A stretch of 64,000 nucleotides of DNA from DATKPE01 sp033854175 (GCA_033854175.1 JAWOKN010000030.1:1-64000); one strand, 5' to 3'. Counted from the stretch's first letter, positions 16,462 through 25,715 are shown. Numbers and translations are program-made. Notes: generated from the sequence alone by a model not told the origin.

Positions 16462-17559
16462 TTACACTGATACTTTTTTTAGAACGCTTTTCAGATTTTC
16501 GATACAGAACTGATTATCCTCCTCCGTCCCGATGCTGATGCGCATGCAGTGCGGGAGGCCGAATGATTTTAACGGACGGATAATCACACCTTTCTTGAGG
16601 AGTTCCTGATAGATGTCATTGACTTCCTGTTCGGAGTTGAGTACGACCATGACAAAATTTGCGCTGGACGGGACGACCTCGAAATCCAGGTCCCGCAGGG
16701 CAGCGGTCATAAACCGTAGCCCCGCCGTATTGACATCGAGCGAGCGAGCAAGGAATGCGGTGTCATTCAGGGCTCCAATGGCGGCTGCCTGGGCTGCCGC
16801 GCTCGGCTCAAAGGGGAGCTTGACCTTCAGAAGGTTTGTGATGAGTTCCTCGTGGGCGAAACCGTATCCGATCCTGATCCCGGCCAGTCCGTAGACCTTC
16901 GAGAACGTCCGCAGGGTTATCACGTTGTCGTAGCGGTATCTCATCGAGTCGGGGTAAAGCGGATCGCCGATGGCGTACTCGAAGTAGGCCTCATCGAAGA
17001 CGATGAGGACATCCTGTGGAACTCTTGCGTAAAATTTATCGAATTCCTCCCTGGTGAATATGGTTCCGGTCGGATTGTTGGGATTTGCAAGATAAATCAA
17101 CTTTGTCCGTCTGGTGATCTGACGCGCGAGTGCCTCGAGATCGTAACGCCAGTTGGCATAGGGAACGGTGCGGTAGGGCACGCCCTGGGCATGGGCGAGG
17201 ACCTGAAAGCCGATGAACGCCGCATCGGTTGTCAAAACCTCGTCGTCGGGGCCCAGAAACGTCCGCATGATCGTGAGCATGATACCCTCTGATCCGTTCC
17301 CGGTAATCACATTGTCGATTTTGACATTATACATTTTCGCCAGGATAACACGGAGGTCATAACCTGCGTTGGGGTAGAGGTGGAGCTCCGGAATGACCTT
17401 TTCCATCCCTTTCATCGCAAGGGGGGAAGGGCCGAGCGGATTTTCATTCGAGGCGAGTTTGACGATTCGGCGCAGGCCGAATTCCCTCCGGACCTCGTCG
17501 ATGGGTTTTCCCGGTTTATAGGGCTGGAGCGTGGCGATATTTTGCGGAACGAGCGACAT
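16462..17559 (-). CDS. hisC: HisC-family aminotransferase, probably aromatic/tyrosine aminotransferase here
   Basis: A 365-residue PLP-dependent class I/II aminotransferase of the histidinol-phosphate type: LASNENPLGPSPLA, YPNAGYDLR, IYLANPNNPTGTIF and the PLP lysine in RTFSKVYGLAGIRIGYG. By sequence it looks like HisC. As the first gene of an operon with HPPD and homogentisate dioxygenase and with no his genes nearby, I infer that it converts tyrosine (or phenylalanine) to the 2-oxo acid; HisC paralogues with aromatic activity are well known. The start has a short leader (about 25 nt) and no Shine-Dalgarno sequence. Confidence 0.88.
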   Translation of the reverse strand: MSLVPQNIATLQPYKPGKPIDEVRREFGLRRIVKLASNENPLGPSPLAMKGMEKVIPELHLYPNAGYDLRVILAKMYNVKIDNVITGNGSEGIMLTIMRTFLGPDDEVLTTDAAFIGFQVLAHAQGVPYRTVPYANWRYDLEALARQITRRTKLIYLANPNNPTGTIFTREEFDKFYARVPQDVLIVFDEAYFEYAIGDPLYPDSMRYRYDNVITLRTFSKVYGLAGIRIGYGFAHEELITNLLKVKLPFEPSAAAQAAAIGALNDTAFLARSLDVNTAGLRFMTAALRDLDFEVVPSSANFVMVVLNSEQEVNDIYQELLKKGVIIRPLKSFGLPHCMRISIGTEEDNQFCIENLKSVLKKVSV

Positions 17560-17589
17560 CCAAAGTATTGAGAAATCTTAAATTACATC

Positions 17590-17618
17590 AAGATAGCAAA
17601 ACGATGGCTTATTATCAA
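17590..17618 (-). promoter_or_regulatory. Promoter of the tyrosine-catabolism operon
   Basis: On the minus strand: TTGATA (17618-17613), a 17-bp spacer and TATCTT (17595-17590), 30 nt upstream of the aminotransferase start. Confidence 0.58.
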
Positions 17619-17627
17619 TTTCCACCC

Positions 17628-17646
17628 GGCCTCATTTCCCGAGGCC
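17628..17646. repeat. Inverted repeat upstream of the tyrosine operon (operator candidate)
   Basis: Perfect arms GGCCTC and GAGGCC with a 7-nt gap, ending 9 nt upstream of the -35 box. The flanking genes diverge, so this is not a terminator of either. A regulator-binding site is an inference. Confidence 0.35.
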
Positions 17647-17781
17647 TTGATCAATGCCTCCGACATGCAGGATCGATCACTGGTCCGTTTGTGCCGGCAG
17701 GCTCGCCATCGACGGGGCACCAACGGCATACTCTCCCGGGAATGACCCGCGTGTGGACATCAACGACGGATCGGCATCCTT

Positions 17782-17809
17782 TTGAACTCTCCCTTTTTTT
17801 GTGTAACAT
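17782..17809 (+). promoter_or_regulatory. Promoter candidate for the giant envelope protein
   Basis: TTGAAC (17782-17787), a 16-bp spacer and TAACAT (17804-17809). It can also be read as TTTG-19-TAACATCT in the Bacteroidota style. It lies about 80 nt before the start at 17892. Confidence 0.4.
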
Positions 17810-17891
17810 CTGACATTTAATGCGGAATATCCGGTCCGGAGAAAAATGGAGATTTGATACCTCGTACCTCGAGTTCACAGAATTTTCACCG

Positions 17892-20800
17892 ATGCGATCT
17901 CTTTTTCTCATTCTTTACCGGTTGTTCATCATTCTCCCTATCGTCAGTTCCCTCCAGGGTGCCGCCGTTGCGCAAGGCAGCATGACGGGGTCGACCGGTG
18001 TCCCCTACCGTGAAACTCACCGCATCGCAATAAAAGATTCCGTCATACGATTGCAGCACCAGTTCATCGTCCCGCGGAGTGAGCGGATCATGATCGATAC
18101 GTTTCTTCTTCAGGAACGTACCCATTACATTCTCGATCCCCGGCATGGAATTCTCACACTCCACCCCGCGGAGATACGGCGCAGCCTCCCCCGTCTTGAC
18201 TCAGCAACGGCCGTCCTTGCGGAATACCGGGCGCTTCCGTTCACGTTCCAGGATGCATACCAGCATCGCGTACCCGTACGTATTGCAGATACCGCAACAA
18301 AAAAAACGATTCTCGTCGGCACATCTTCTCCTGCATTCTCACTCGAGGACATCTTCGGGCCGGGGCTTCAGAAATCGGGAAGTCTTGTCAGGGGATTCAC
18401 CATAGGATCGAACCGCGATCTCTCGCTGAACTCGGGCTTACGCCTCCAGATGTCGGGAAATCTGACATCTGATCTCCTCCTGGTTGCCGCGCTGACAGAT
18501 GAGAGTTCACCGCTCCAGCCGGAAGGTACGACGAAGACCCTCCAGGAGGTCGACAATGTGTTTGTCGAAATCCGCGGAAACAAGGCGGGTGCAACGCTGG
18601 GCGATTTTAATGTCGGTTTCGGCGGAACTGAATTTGGCCGTGTGGACCGCAAGCTTCAGGGGGCACGGGCGAACGCGTCCTTTGATATCGGGGGGATCGG
18701 CTCCCGGGTGACACTCGTCGGCGCCGCCCCCCGGGGGAAATTTGCCACGAACCAGTTTGAAGGCCTGGACGGCGTGCAGGGCCCCTACCTGTTGTATGGC
18801 CAAAACAACGAGAATGAGATTGTCGTTATTGCGGGAACGGAGCGGGTATATCTGAACGGCGAACAGCTGACCCGGGGGGATGTCAACGATTATACCATTG
18901 ATTATTCGACCGCTGAGGTGACGTTCACGCCCCGCCGTCTGATATCGCGCGCCTCGAGGATAACGGTAGATTTTGAATATTCCGACCGGCAGTATGACCG
19001 GACGTTTCTCGGCGGGACCTCGGAACAGTCGTTTCTCAGCGATCGTTATTCGTTGAAGACCACCTTTTTCCGGGAATCCGACGATGAGAATTCGCCTATT
19101 GACATCTCCCTTGCGGACAGTGACAAGGCACTCCTCCGTCAGGCGGGGGGCAATCCCCTCAGGGCGTCGCGGTCGGGGGTGCGTATTGTCGGCCCCGGGA
19201 AAGGACAGTATGTGAGTGTCGACACGCTGGTAAAATTGCCCGGCGGATCCGATACATCGTACACCGTGTACGATTTTAATCCTTTCGACACTCTCCATGC
19301 CATTTACACGGTATCATTTCAGTATGTCGGGGCCGGTAACGGTGATTATGACAAGATAACGGTGTCACAATTCAGGTTCGCCGGTATCAGGCAGGGGGGA
19401 TATCTCCCCATCGTGTCGTTACCGCTTCCCACCGCACACTCCGTGGCCGATTTTGCCTTCACCGGCACGGTGAGCGATGATTTCCGGTTGAATGCCGAGT
19501 ACGCCTATTCCGCATTCAACGGAAATCTTTTTTCGCCTGGTTCAAGTGCTGAGCAGGATGGTGATGCCGGAAACGTCGGTCTTTCGTACACGACAAAAAA
19601 CCTGCGGCTCGGGGACATCTCTCTGGGTGGGATCGAGATCAGGGCGCATGACCGGAGGATAGGAGAAAACTACAGGTCTCTCGACCGGTTGAACGATGTT
19701 GAATTCGACCGGTTATGGAATATCACCGATTCAACATCGGCGGCAGAAGAGGACCGCGAGGGTTCGCTCGTTCTTCATCCGTCGTCCTCCGTCCAGGGGA
19801 CTGCATCGCTCGGTGAAGTCAGGCGTGGGGATGTTTTTTCTTCGACAAAGGTGAACAGCACGCTCAGGATAACGGGGAACGGGGCGCCGCTGTTTGATTA
19901 CGGTATTGACGAGGTCTGGGCTGATGACGCGAACCACACAATGTCGAGTGTGTGGCTCAGACAGCACGGACTCCTCACCTCCCGTTTCGGGAAAATAACA
20001 CCGGCGTTGACCTATGCGGGGGAAGTTCTTGAGGCCCATCAGACGGCCGCCGATTCGCTCCTCCCATCGAGTTATCGCATGAATGAGATCCAACCATCGG
20101 TGAGCCTCGACAGCATCGGAAAGATGAACCTCCGGCTTGCGTACACCCTCCGTCTTGAGGATTCATTGTCTGAAGGAAATCTCCGTCACGCGGTTTCCGC
20201 CCATTCACAGCACCTCGGGTGGGGACTTCAGGATTGGAACAGCTTCAGTTCGAGTCTCGAGCTGACGCTCCAGCAAAAGTATTTTTTTCACCCTTTTATC
20301 CGGTCAGCCGATGATAAATCAATTGCCCTCCGGTGGCAGGGGCGTTACTCGCCGGAGAGCCGCATTCTGGAGGGGGATGGTTTCTACGAGGTTGTCACCG
20401 AGCGGACTGCGAAGCAGGAGAGGGTCTTTCAGCAGGTTCAGGTTGGCACGGGCAATTACATTTACGCGGGGGACCTCAATCACGATCATATCGTGGATGA
20501 GGCTGATTTCACGCCCGTCCGGTTTGACGGTAACTATATCGCGTTGCTCATACCGACGGATCAGCTGGTACCCGATGTTGGTGTAAAGGTCGGCAGTCGT
20601 CTGCGGTTCAACGGCTCCCAGGTTCCGGCCGTCCGCACCTGGTATGGCGAGGTGATCGGGGCGTTGTCATCCGAGACGTACATCCGCCTGGAAGAAAAAA
20701 GTACTGATCCGGAGAAATCGGATATTTACCTCCTCCGTTTGAGTCATTTTCTGAACGACGCGCTGACAATCGAGGGCACAAATCTCTTCTCGCAGGATAT

Positions 20801-21410
20801 TTTTCTTTTTGAGAACAACCCGGGATTTTCTCTTCGCTTCAGATATAATCAAAACCGCGGTCTGAGCCAGCTCGCACTCGGGGGGGAGCGTACCTACGTG
20901 CGGGAACAATCGGTCCGGCTTCGCTGGCAGCTGATTCCGGAGGTGTCGAACCAGACGACCGTATCGCTTCAGCGCAACACGTTGACAGCAGCCCCGGGTA
21001 ATCCCCGGTTGAGGGACATCAAACTGACAAATTTATCTACCGAGTGGGTCTACCGGCCTGTCCAGCGGATTGAACTGGGGATGGTTTTTGGGACGGCGAG
21101 GGGCACAAATTACGATTCGGTGCGTGTATCGTTGAATAATCAGTCTTTGCGAGCGGTCTATTCATTCAACGAGCGTGGACAGGGAAGAATAGAATTCACA
21201 CGTGAGGAAGTCAGGCTCGGCACGGTAAATGTTCCTTTGCCGTTTGAACTGACAGGGGGGAAGGTGACAGGTATAGGCTGGTTGTGGCATCTTGGATTTG
21301 ATTATCGTATTACTCAATTTCTTCAGACCTCACTCATGTATGACGGACGAAGCGAGGGAACGTCCTCGGCTGTTCATACTGCAAAAGCGGAAGTTAGAGC
21401 ATTCTTTTAA
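17892..21410 (+). CDS. Giant outer-membrane/cell-surface protein with a calcium-loop motif
   Basis: A protein of 1172 residues when started at 17892, where a signal peptide begins (MRSLFLILYRLFIILPIV, ending GAAVAQG); an in-frame Met at 17820 would place charged residues before it. The N-terminal ~400 residues contain repeated modules of the kind 'extended strand, DYTIDYSTAEVTFTPRRLIS, then sri-VDFEYSDRQYDR'. The rest is rich in alternating hydrophobic strands and Arg/Tyr/Gln pairs typical of a large beta barrel, ending KAEVRAFF with a terminal aromatic. Near residues 855-870 the loop DLNHDHIVDEADF resembles a dockerin/EF-hand calcium site. I do not recognise a named family. It stands alone with its own promoter. 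Confidence 0.7.
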   Translation: MRSLFLILYRLFIILPIVSSLQGAAVAQGSMTGSTGVPYRETHRIAIKDSVIRLQHQFIVPRSERIMIDTFLLQERTHYILDPRHGILTLHPAEIRRSLPRLDSATAVLAEYRALPFTFQDAYQHRVPVRIADTATKKTILVGTSSPAFSLEDIFGPGLQKSGSLVRGFTIGSNRDLSLNSGLRLQMSGNLTSDLLLVAALTDESSPLQPEGTTKTLQEVDNVFVEIRGNKAGATLGDFNVGFGGTEFGRVDRKLQGARANASFDIGGIGSRVTLVGAAPRGKFATNQFEGLDGVQGPYLLYGQNNENEIVVIAGTERVYLNGEQLTRGDVNDYTIDYSTAEVTFTPRRLISRASRITVDFEYSDRQYDRTFLGGTSEQSFLSDRYSLKTTFFRESDDENSPIDISLADSDKALLRQAGGNPLRASRSGVRIVGPGKGQYVSVDTLVKLPGGSDTSYTVYDFNPFDTLHAIYTVSFQYVGAGNGDYDKITVSQFRFAGIRQGGYLPIVSLPLPTAHSVADFAFTGTVSDDFRLNAEYAYSAFNGNLFSPGSSAEQDGDAGNVGLSYTTKNLRLGDISLGGIEIRAHDRRIGENYRSLDRLNDVEFDRLWNITDSTSAAEEDREGSLVLHPSSSVQGTASLGEVRRGDVFSSTKVNSTLRITGNGAPLFDYGIDEVWADDANHTMSSVWLRQHGLLTSRFGKITPALTYAGEVLEAHQTAADSLLPSSYRMNEIQPSVSLDSIGKMNLRLAYTLRLEDSLSEGNLRHAVSAHSQHLGWGLQDWNSFSSSLELTLQQKYFFHPFIRSADDKSIALRWQGRYSPESRILEGDGFYEVVTERTAKQERVFQQVQVGTGNYIYAGDLNHDHIVDEADFTPVRFDGNYIALLIPTDQLVPDVGVKVGSRLRFNGSQVPAVRTWYGEVIGALSSETYIRLEEKSTDPEKSDIYLLRLSHFLNDALTIEGTNLFSQDIFLFENNPGFSLRFRYNQNRGLSQLALGGERTYVREQSVRLRWQLIPEVSNQTTVSLQRNTLTAAPGNPRLRDIKLTNLSTEWVYRPVQRIELGMVFGTARGTNYDSVRVSLNNQSLRAVYSFNERGQGRIEFTREEVRLGTVNVPLPFELTGGKVTGIGWLWHLGFDYRITQFLQTSLMYDGRSEGTSSAVHTAKAEVRAFF

Positions 21411-21746
21411 GGTAGTTCCTTTGAGGATTCATCTTCATGCGACCACATTTTTTCCAGGGGAACGTTTCACGTTGTTTCACGGTGCAACCGGAAGACGCAA
21501 GATGATCCCAAAAAAATTTTATGAAAAAAATATTTTCACATTTTTCTGTTGCATTTGAAAAATCGATTAGTTATAATAACCAACGCTTCGTCAAGCTTCT
21601 TTTCAGGCCATCAACGCGTCGTTTAATTTTCCGAAATTTCCGGGGGAACGGGTAAACGGCGAACGTTGTTAGTGAGAGCTAACGAGATGTAATCCGGGCT
21701 GAAGCACCACCAACCACAATCCAAATAATTAAATATCACAGAACAC
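21411..21746. other. 336-bp intergenic region with promoter and long leader
   Basis: No gene is apparent. It contains an AT-rich stretch around 21500-21560, a near-consensus promoter at 21549-21577 and then about 160 nt of presumably transcribed leader before the alkyltransferase start. The leader has a small hairpin with arms GTTAG and CTAAC (21668-21683) and two G-rich runs near 21641 and 21707. No known riboswitch could be matched. Confidence 0.5.
21549..21577 (+). promoter_or_regulatory. Near-consensus promoter upstream of ogt
   Basis: TTGCAT (21549-21554), a 17-bp spacer and TATAAT (21572-21577), a perfect -10. The predicted start of transcription leaves a leader of about 160 nt. Confidence 0.62.
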
Positions 21747-22370
21747 ATGTCTGATGATACAACGGCAGTAGACCCGTCCAAAACATCTTTATCATCCAGG
21801 AAAAAAATGAGAGGTGAATCTTCCGGTGGTGAGTATGGTACGAATGGAGATGGCAAGTTAGTCGCCAAAGTTTATTGTACGTCGTTCGATTCACGTATCG
21901 GCAGAATCTACATCGCCTCAACGGAGAGGGGCGTCTGCAAGATCAGTGTACCGAAGGAGAACAGGAAAGATTTTATCGAGTGGTTGAAGGATCATTTCGA
22001 CGTCGACGGCATAACTGACAACAGGAACCGGAACAAGGATGCCATTGACCAGCTGGCGCGGTATTTCAATGGAAAACTCGCAAAATTTACGGTTCCGACC
22101 GATTTGATCGGGACGCCGTTCCAGATCCGCGTCTGGAAGGAGCTGCTGAAAATCCCCTATGGGACCACCATCACGTACAAGCATCTTGCCCGCAGGGTTT
22201 TCGCGTCGAATGCCACCCAGGCGGTGGGCCGTGCGAACGGAGCCAACCCATTACCGATCATCATTCCGTGTCACCGGGTGCTCGGATCGAACGGTGCGCT
22301 CGTCGGATATTCGTGCGGTGTCAAAACAAAGGAATTTCTCCTGCGCCTTGAAGGCGCGATCATGCTCTGA
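21747..22370 (+). CDS. ogt: Methylated-DNA--protein-cysteine methyltransferase (Ogt/AGT)
   Basis: A 207-residue DNA repair protein that moves the alkyl group from O6-alkylguanine to its own cysteine. The active site is PIIIPCHRV (Cys175), preceded by GRANGANP (the Asn hinge) and followed by GALVGYSCGVKTKEFLLRLEGA, all family landmarks. The helix-turn-helix with the finger Arg is AVGRANG. The N-terminal ~35 residues before VAKVYCTSFDSRIGRIYIAS are low-complexity and Ser/Gly-rich; a later start could be used but no better Met with a ribosome site is evident. Confidence 0.92.
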   Translation: MSDDTTAVDPSKTSLSSRKKMRGESSGGEYGTNGDGKLVAKVYCTSFDSRIGRIYIASTERGVCKISVPKENRKDFIEWLKDHFDVDGITDNRNRNKDAIDQLARYFNGKLAKFTVPTDLIGTPFQIRVWKELLKIPYGTTITYKHLARRVFASNATQAVGRANGANPLPIIIPCHRVLGSNGALVGYSCGVKTKEFLLRLEGAIML

Positions 22371-22520
22371 TCAGGGGATGTGGGATTTCGGGGGCGGGTA
22401 ATTTTTCCTCGGGGAGGTGGTGTATCCATTCTTGAAGTTTTTTTCAGCTGATACGCTCCGCACGTCTGCGCGAGGATCCGCCTGGTGCCTCTGGCAGGTT
22501 TCCAATTGCAGGTAGTTTCG

Positions 22521-22549
22521 TTGCCTCGGAGGAAATATTTTACTACCTT
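22521..22549 (+). promoter_or_regulatory. Promoter of the helicase operon
   Basis: TTGCCT (22521-22526), a 17-bp spacer and TACCTT (22544-22549), 34 nt upstream of the helicase start. Confidence 0.5.
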
Positions 22550-22583
22550 GATTTTGAACCATCGGATCTCATAAACTCTCATC

Positions 22584-24812
22584 ATGGATTTTCTCAAGGA
22601 ATTAAATCCCCGGCAGCGCGAGGCCGTACAATCTGTCGAAGGGCCCCTGACGGTTGTCGCCGGTCCCGGAAGCGGAAAAACGCGCGTCCTGACCTACCGC
22701 ATCTCCTATCTGATTTCGATCGGCGTGCCCGCGTATCAGATTCTCGCACTGACCTTCACCAACCGTGCAGCAGGTGAAATGAAGTCCAGGATAATCCAGC
22801 TGGTGGGTGAGAAGAGCTCCCAGGTCTGGATGGGGACATTCCATTCGATGTTTGCGCGGATCCTCCGCAGGGAATGCGAAAAGATCGGATTCCAGAAAAA
22901 TTTTACCATTTATGACACGGTGGATTCACTTTCGGTTATCAAGGTTCTCATGGCTGAATGCGGAATCCCGGCACAGCAATTCAATCCTCAGGCGATCCGG
23001 TCGAGGATCAGCATGGCGAAAAATCAGATGTTCAGCCCGGACGAAGCTGCGCAACAGGCCGCCGATCTGTTTGAGGAACGGTCTGCGCTGATCTATGATC
23101 GCTATCAGACGCGCCTGAAGCAGAATAATGCGATGGATTTTGACGATCTCCTGCTGAAACCGATCGAACTTTTCCGACACAATAAAAAGCTTCTCGAGCA
23201 TTATCAGGACCGATTCCGGTTCATTCTCATCGATGAGTACCAGGACACGAACCGGGCGCAATACACGCTGGTGAATCTCCTTGCCTCACGATACCGGAAC
23301 ATCTGTGTCGTGGGGGATGACGCTCAGAGCATCTATTCCTTCCGGGGGGCGGATCTCCGGAATATGCTCGATTTTGAACGGGATTACCCCGACCGCAAGC
23401 TGATCCGTTTGGAGCAGAATTACCGATCGACGAAGACCATTCTGCGGGCTGCCGATACCATCATCAAGAACAACGTCGACCAGATCGAGAAAAATCTCTG
23501 GACGGACAACCGGAAAGGCGACGACATCACCATTCTGGTCTGCGAGGACGACAGGGATGAGGGGGCGGCGGTTGTGGATAAAATCTACGAAGAGGTGAGG
23601 CGGAAAACTGCGGATCTCAGGGAGATCGCCGTGATGTACCGCACCAATGCCCAATCCCGGGCCCTTGAGGATGCGCTCCGCCGTAACAGCATTCCCTACG
23701 CCATCGTGGGAGGAGTCGAGTTTTACCAGCGGAAGGAGATCAAGGATGTTCTGGCATATTTCCGGCTGCTGGTCAATCCTCAGGATGATGAAAGCTTCCG
23801 GCGTGTTCTCAACTATCCGGCACGGGGTATCGGAGCCCGCGCGCTCGAAAAGATCGCAACCTTTGCACAGGTGCATCACGTGTCGCTTTTTGAAGCGTCC
23901 TCCCGCATGATTACCGGAGATGAGCTTGCGCAGAAAACCCGCTCCGGGTTGCGCGATTTTTACCATCTGATGGTTAAATACAGGGAGATGCTCACCCAGA
24001 TGTCCCTCAGTGAATTGTCGAGATCGCTCGTGGATGATATCGGCATTCTCAAAATCTTCAAAGAGGAGGACACACCGGAATCGCTCGCACGGAGGGAAAA
24101 TGTTCAGGAACTGCTCTCGGCCATCTCGGAGTTCAGCGAAAAACGCCAGCCCGCCACGCTCGAGGATTTCCTTCAGGATGTTGCGCTTGTCTCCGCTGTG
24201 GACGAACTGGACAGCACGCCCAATTCCGTCACGCTGCTGACTCTCCACAGCGCGAAGGGCCTGGAATTTCCGCTGGTGTTCATTACCGGGCTCGAGGAGG
24301 GGCTCTTGCCGCTGTATTCCGGTTCACCGGAGCGGAGGGAGCTCGAGGAGGAGCGGCGGCTCTGTTACGTCGGCATCACCCGTGCGATGAAAAAGGTCTA
24401 TCTCAGTCATGTCCGTGCCCGTTATCGCGCGGGTGAGCTTACCTATCAGACACCCTCGCGGTTCCTCCAGGAGATGGGAAATGACGGCATCGCGTTTGAA
24501 TTCCGGACAACGATCGCACGGCAGGGTGATCGCCGCGGCTACAGGAAATCTTCGGCATCCCCGCAGTCCCTTGTCGGGCGGCGGGAGCCGAGCGACGACC
24601 ATTACCACCGGGATGTCATGCCGGACTATGAGCATGACACCGATGATCCCTCCCGGCCCCGTGTGGGGGAGCTGGTCGAGCATGAGATTTTCGGACGGGG
24701 AAAGGTTGTGGCGGTTTCCGGTGAGGGAGAGGCAAGAAAAGCGATTGTTCATTTCGCGACTGTGGGCCGTAAAAACCTCCTCTTGCGGTACGCGAGGCTC
24801 AAGATTCTATGA
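22584..24812 (+). CDS. uvrD: ATP-dependent DNA helicase UvrD/PcrA
   Basis: A 742-residue superfamily 1A 3'-5' DNA helicase for repair and replication-fork maintenance. Motifs in order: the Q motif LNPRQREAV, Walker A AGPGSGKTRVL (residues ~25-35), DEYQDTNRAQY (Walker B, ~217), GDDAQSIYSFRGA, QNYRST, and LHSAKGLEFPLVFITGLEEGLLP with ITRAMKKVYLSH. The C-terminal ~45 residues (GELVEHEIFGRGKVVAVSG onward) form the Tudor-like tail seen in PcrA, which contacts RNA polymerase in known cases. It overlaps the following membrane-protein gene by 4 nt. Confidence 0.95.
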   Translation: MDFLKELNPRQREAVQSVEGPLTVVAGPGSGKTRVLTYRISYLISIGVPAYQILALTFTNRAAGEMKSRIIQLVGEKSSQVWMGTFHSMFARILRRECEKIGFQKNFTIYDTVDSLSVIKVLMAECGIPAQQFNPQAIRSRISMAKNQMFSPDEAAQQAADLFEERSALIYDRYQTRLKQNNAMDFDDLLLKPIELFRHNKKLLEHYQDRFRFILIDEYQDTNRAQYTLVNLLASRYRNICVVGDDAQSIYSFRGADLRNMLDFERDYPDRKLIRLEQNYRSTKTILRAADTIIKNNVDQIEKNLWTDNRKGDDITILVCEDDRDEGAAVVDKIYEEVRRKTADLREIAVMYRTNAQSRALEDALRRNSIPYAIVGGVEFYQRKEIKDVLAYFRLLVNPQDDESFRRVLNYPARGIGARALEKIATFAQVHHVSLFEASSRMITGDELAQKTRSGLRDFYHLMVKYREMLTQMSLSELSRSLVDDIGILKIFKEEDTPESLARRENVQELLSAISEFSEKRQPATLEDFLQDVALVSAVDELDSTPNSVTLLTLHSAKGLEFPLVFITGLEEGLLPLYSGSPERRELEEERRLCYVGITRAMKKVYLSHVRARYRAGELTYQTPSRFLQEMGNDGIAFEFRTTIARQGDRRGYRKSSASPQSLVGRREPSDDHYHRDVMPDYEHDTDDPSRPRVGELVEHEIFGRGKVVAVSGEGEARKAIVHFATVGRKNLLLRYARLKIL

Positions 24813-25711
24813 AGAAATTGTTTCAATCCTTACGAACCGGTACCAGAACGGCGGCCCGGTTCATGAGGGATGTCGTGATCCGTTTTGAGGAAGAGAATGT
24901 CCTGACAATATCTTCCGGAATCGCTTTCCGTGTCCTTCTCTGCATGATCCCGTTTATGGTCGTGATCACCTCCCTGTTCGGGATCTTTCTCCAGACCTCC
25001 TACGCAAACCGGCATGTGACCTATCTGCTCGGATCCTTGCTCCCTTCCCAGCCCTATACCGACGAAATCAGGAAATACATCGAAAAACTTTTTTTGGATA
25101 TCGTCAACAACAGGCATCGTTTTGGTCTGCTCGGGCTGGCGATTCTGCTCTGGACGGCCTCTTCGCTCTTTGGTTCGCTCCGGAGAATACTGAATAAAAT
25201 TTTTTCGATCAGAGCGTCCAAAACCGTCATCCGCAAGAGCATCGAAAATATCGTTTTTGTCATCATTCTCGGATTGCTGTTCCTTGTCGCCAATGTCTTT
25301 ACGTGGGTTCTCAAGTCTGTACAATCTGTCGTTACGGAGATGTTCCCTGATAGCGGGGTGAATATCAGAATCATCAGCAGGTCGTTTCCCCTTATCACGT
25401 CGTACTGTGCCGCTCTCGCGATGTTTTACGTTATCAACAGGTTCATGCCCGATAAAAAGATCCCGCGGAAGATCGCCCTGATTGCGGCCCTGACGACGAC
25501 CTCGCTCTGGTGGGTGGCGGGGAAGATCTTTGCATGGTATGTTGCGACATTCCATCCTTTCGGGCAGGTGTACGGGGCGTATACATTCTTTTTTGTATTT
25601 CTCCTCTGGGTCTATTATTCCTCAATGGTTTTTGCCGTCGGCCTTGTGGCAGCGCGTGTCGTCCAGGATCATTCGTCGCCGGTTGTGAAAACGGCCTATG
25701 GCCGGCGCTAG
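24809..25711 (+). CDS. YihY/BrkB-family inner-membrane protein
   Basis: A 300-residue polytopic membrane protein with about six hydrophobic segments (for example residues ~30-60, 105-125, 145-170, 190-210, 225-245, 255-280). The family signature is in GKIFAWYVATFHPFGQVYGAYTFFFVFLLWVYYSSMVFAVGL near the C-terminus. Members were once called ribonuclease BN by error; the true role is unknown. It overlaps the helicase gene by 4 nt, which implies co-translation without an obvious functional link. Confidence 0.87.
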   Translation: MKKLFQSLRTGTRTAARFMRDVVIRFEEENVLTISSGIAFRVLLCMIPFMVVITSLFGIFLQTSYANRHVTYLLGSLLPSQPYTDEIRKYIEKLFLDIVNNRHRFGLLGLAILLWTASSLFGSLRRILNKIFSIRASKTVIRKSIENIVFVIILGLLFLVANVFTWVLKSVQSVVTEMFPDSGVNIRIISRSFPLITSYCAALAMFYVINRFMPDKKIPRKIALIAALTTTSLWWVAGKIFAWYVATFHPFGQVYGAYTFFFVFLLWVYYSSMVFAVGLVAARVVQDHSSPVVKTAYGRR

Positions 25712-25715
25712 CGTT

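Larger units (their letters stand above)
17560..17891. other. Divergent intergenic region between tyrosine operon and giant envelope gene
   Basis: A gap of about 330 bp between genes read in opposite directions. It holds the minus promoter 17590-17618, the inverted repeat 17628-17646 and a plus promoter candidate 17782-17809. I see no gene in the remainder. If the envelope gene starts at the earlier in-frame Met at 17820 the gap is shorter. Confidence 0.6.

Noticed and set aside
21584..21746. Possible riboswitch in the ogt leader, with G-rich and GAGAGCTAAC pieces that recall the c-di-AMP (ydaO) class
   Set aside because: Only isolated short pieces match; the order, spacing and paired stems of that class are not present, and ogt is not a known target.
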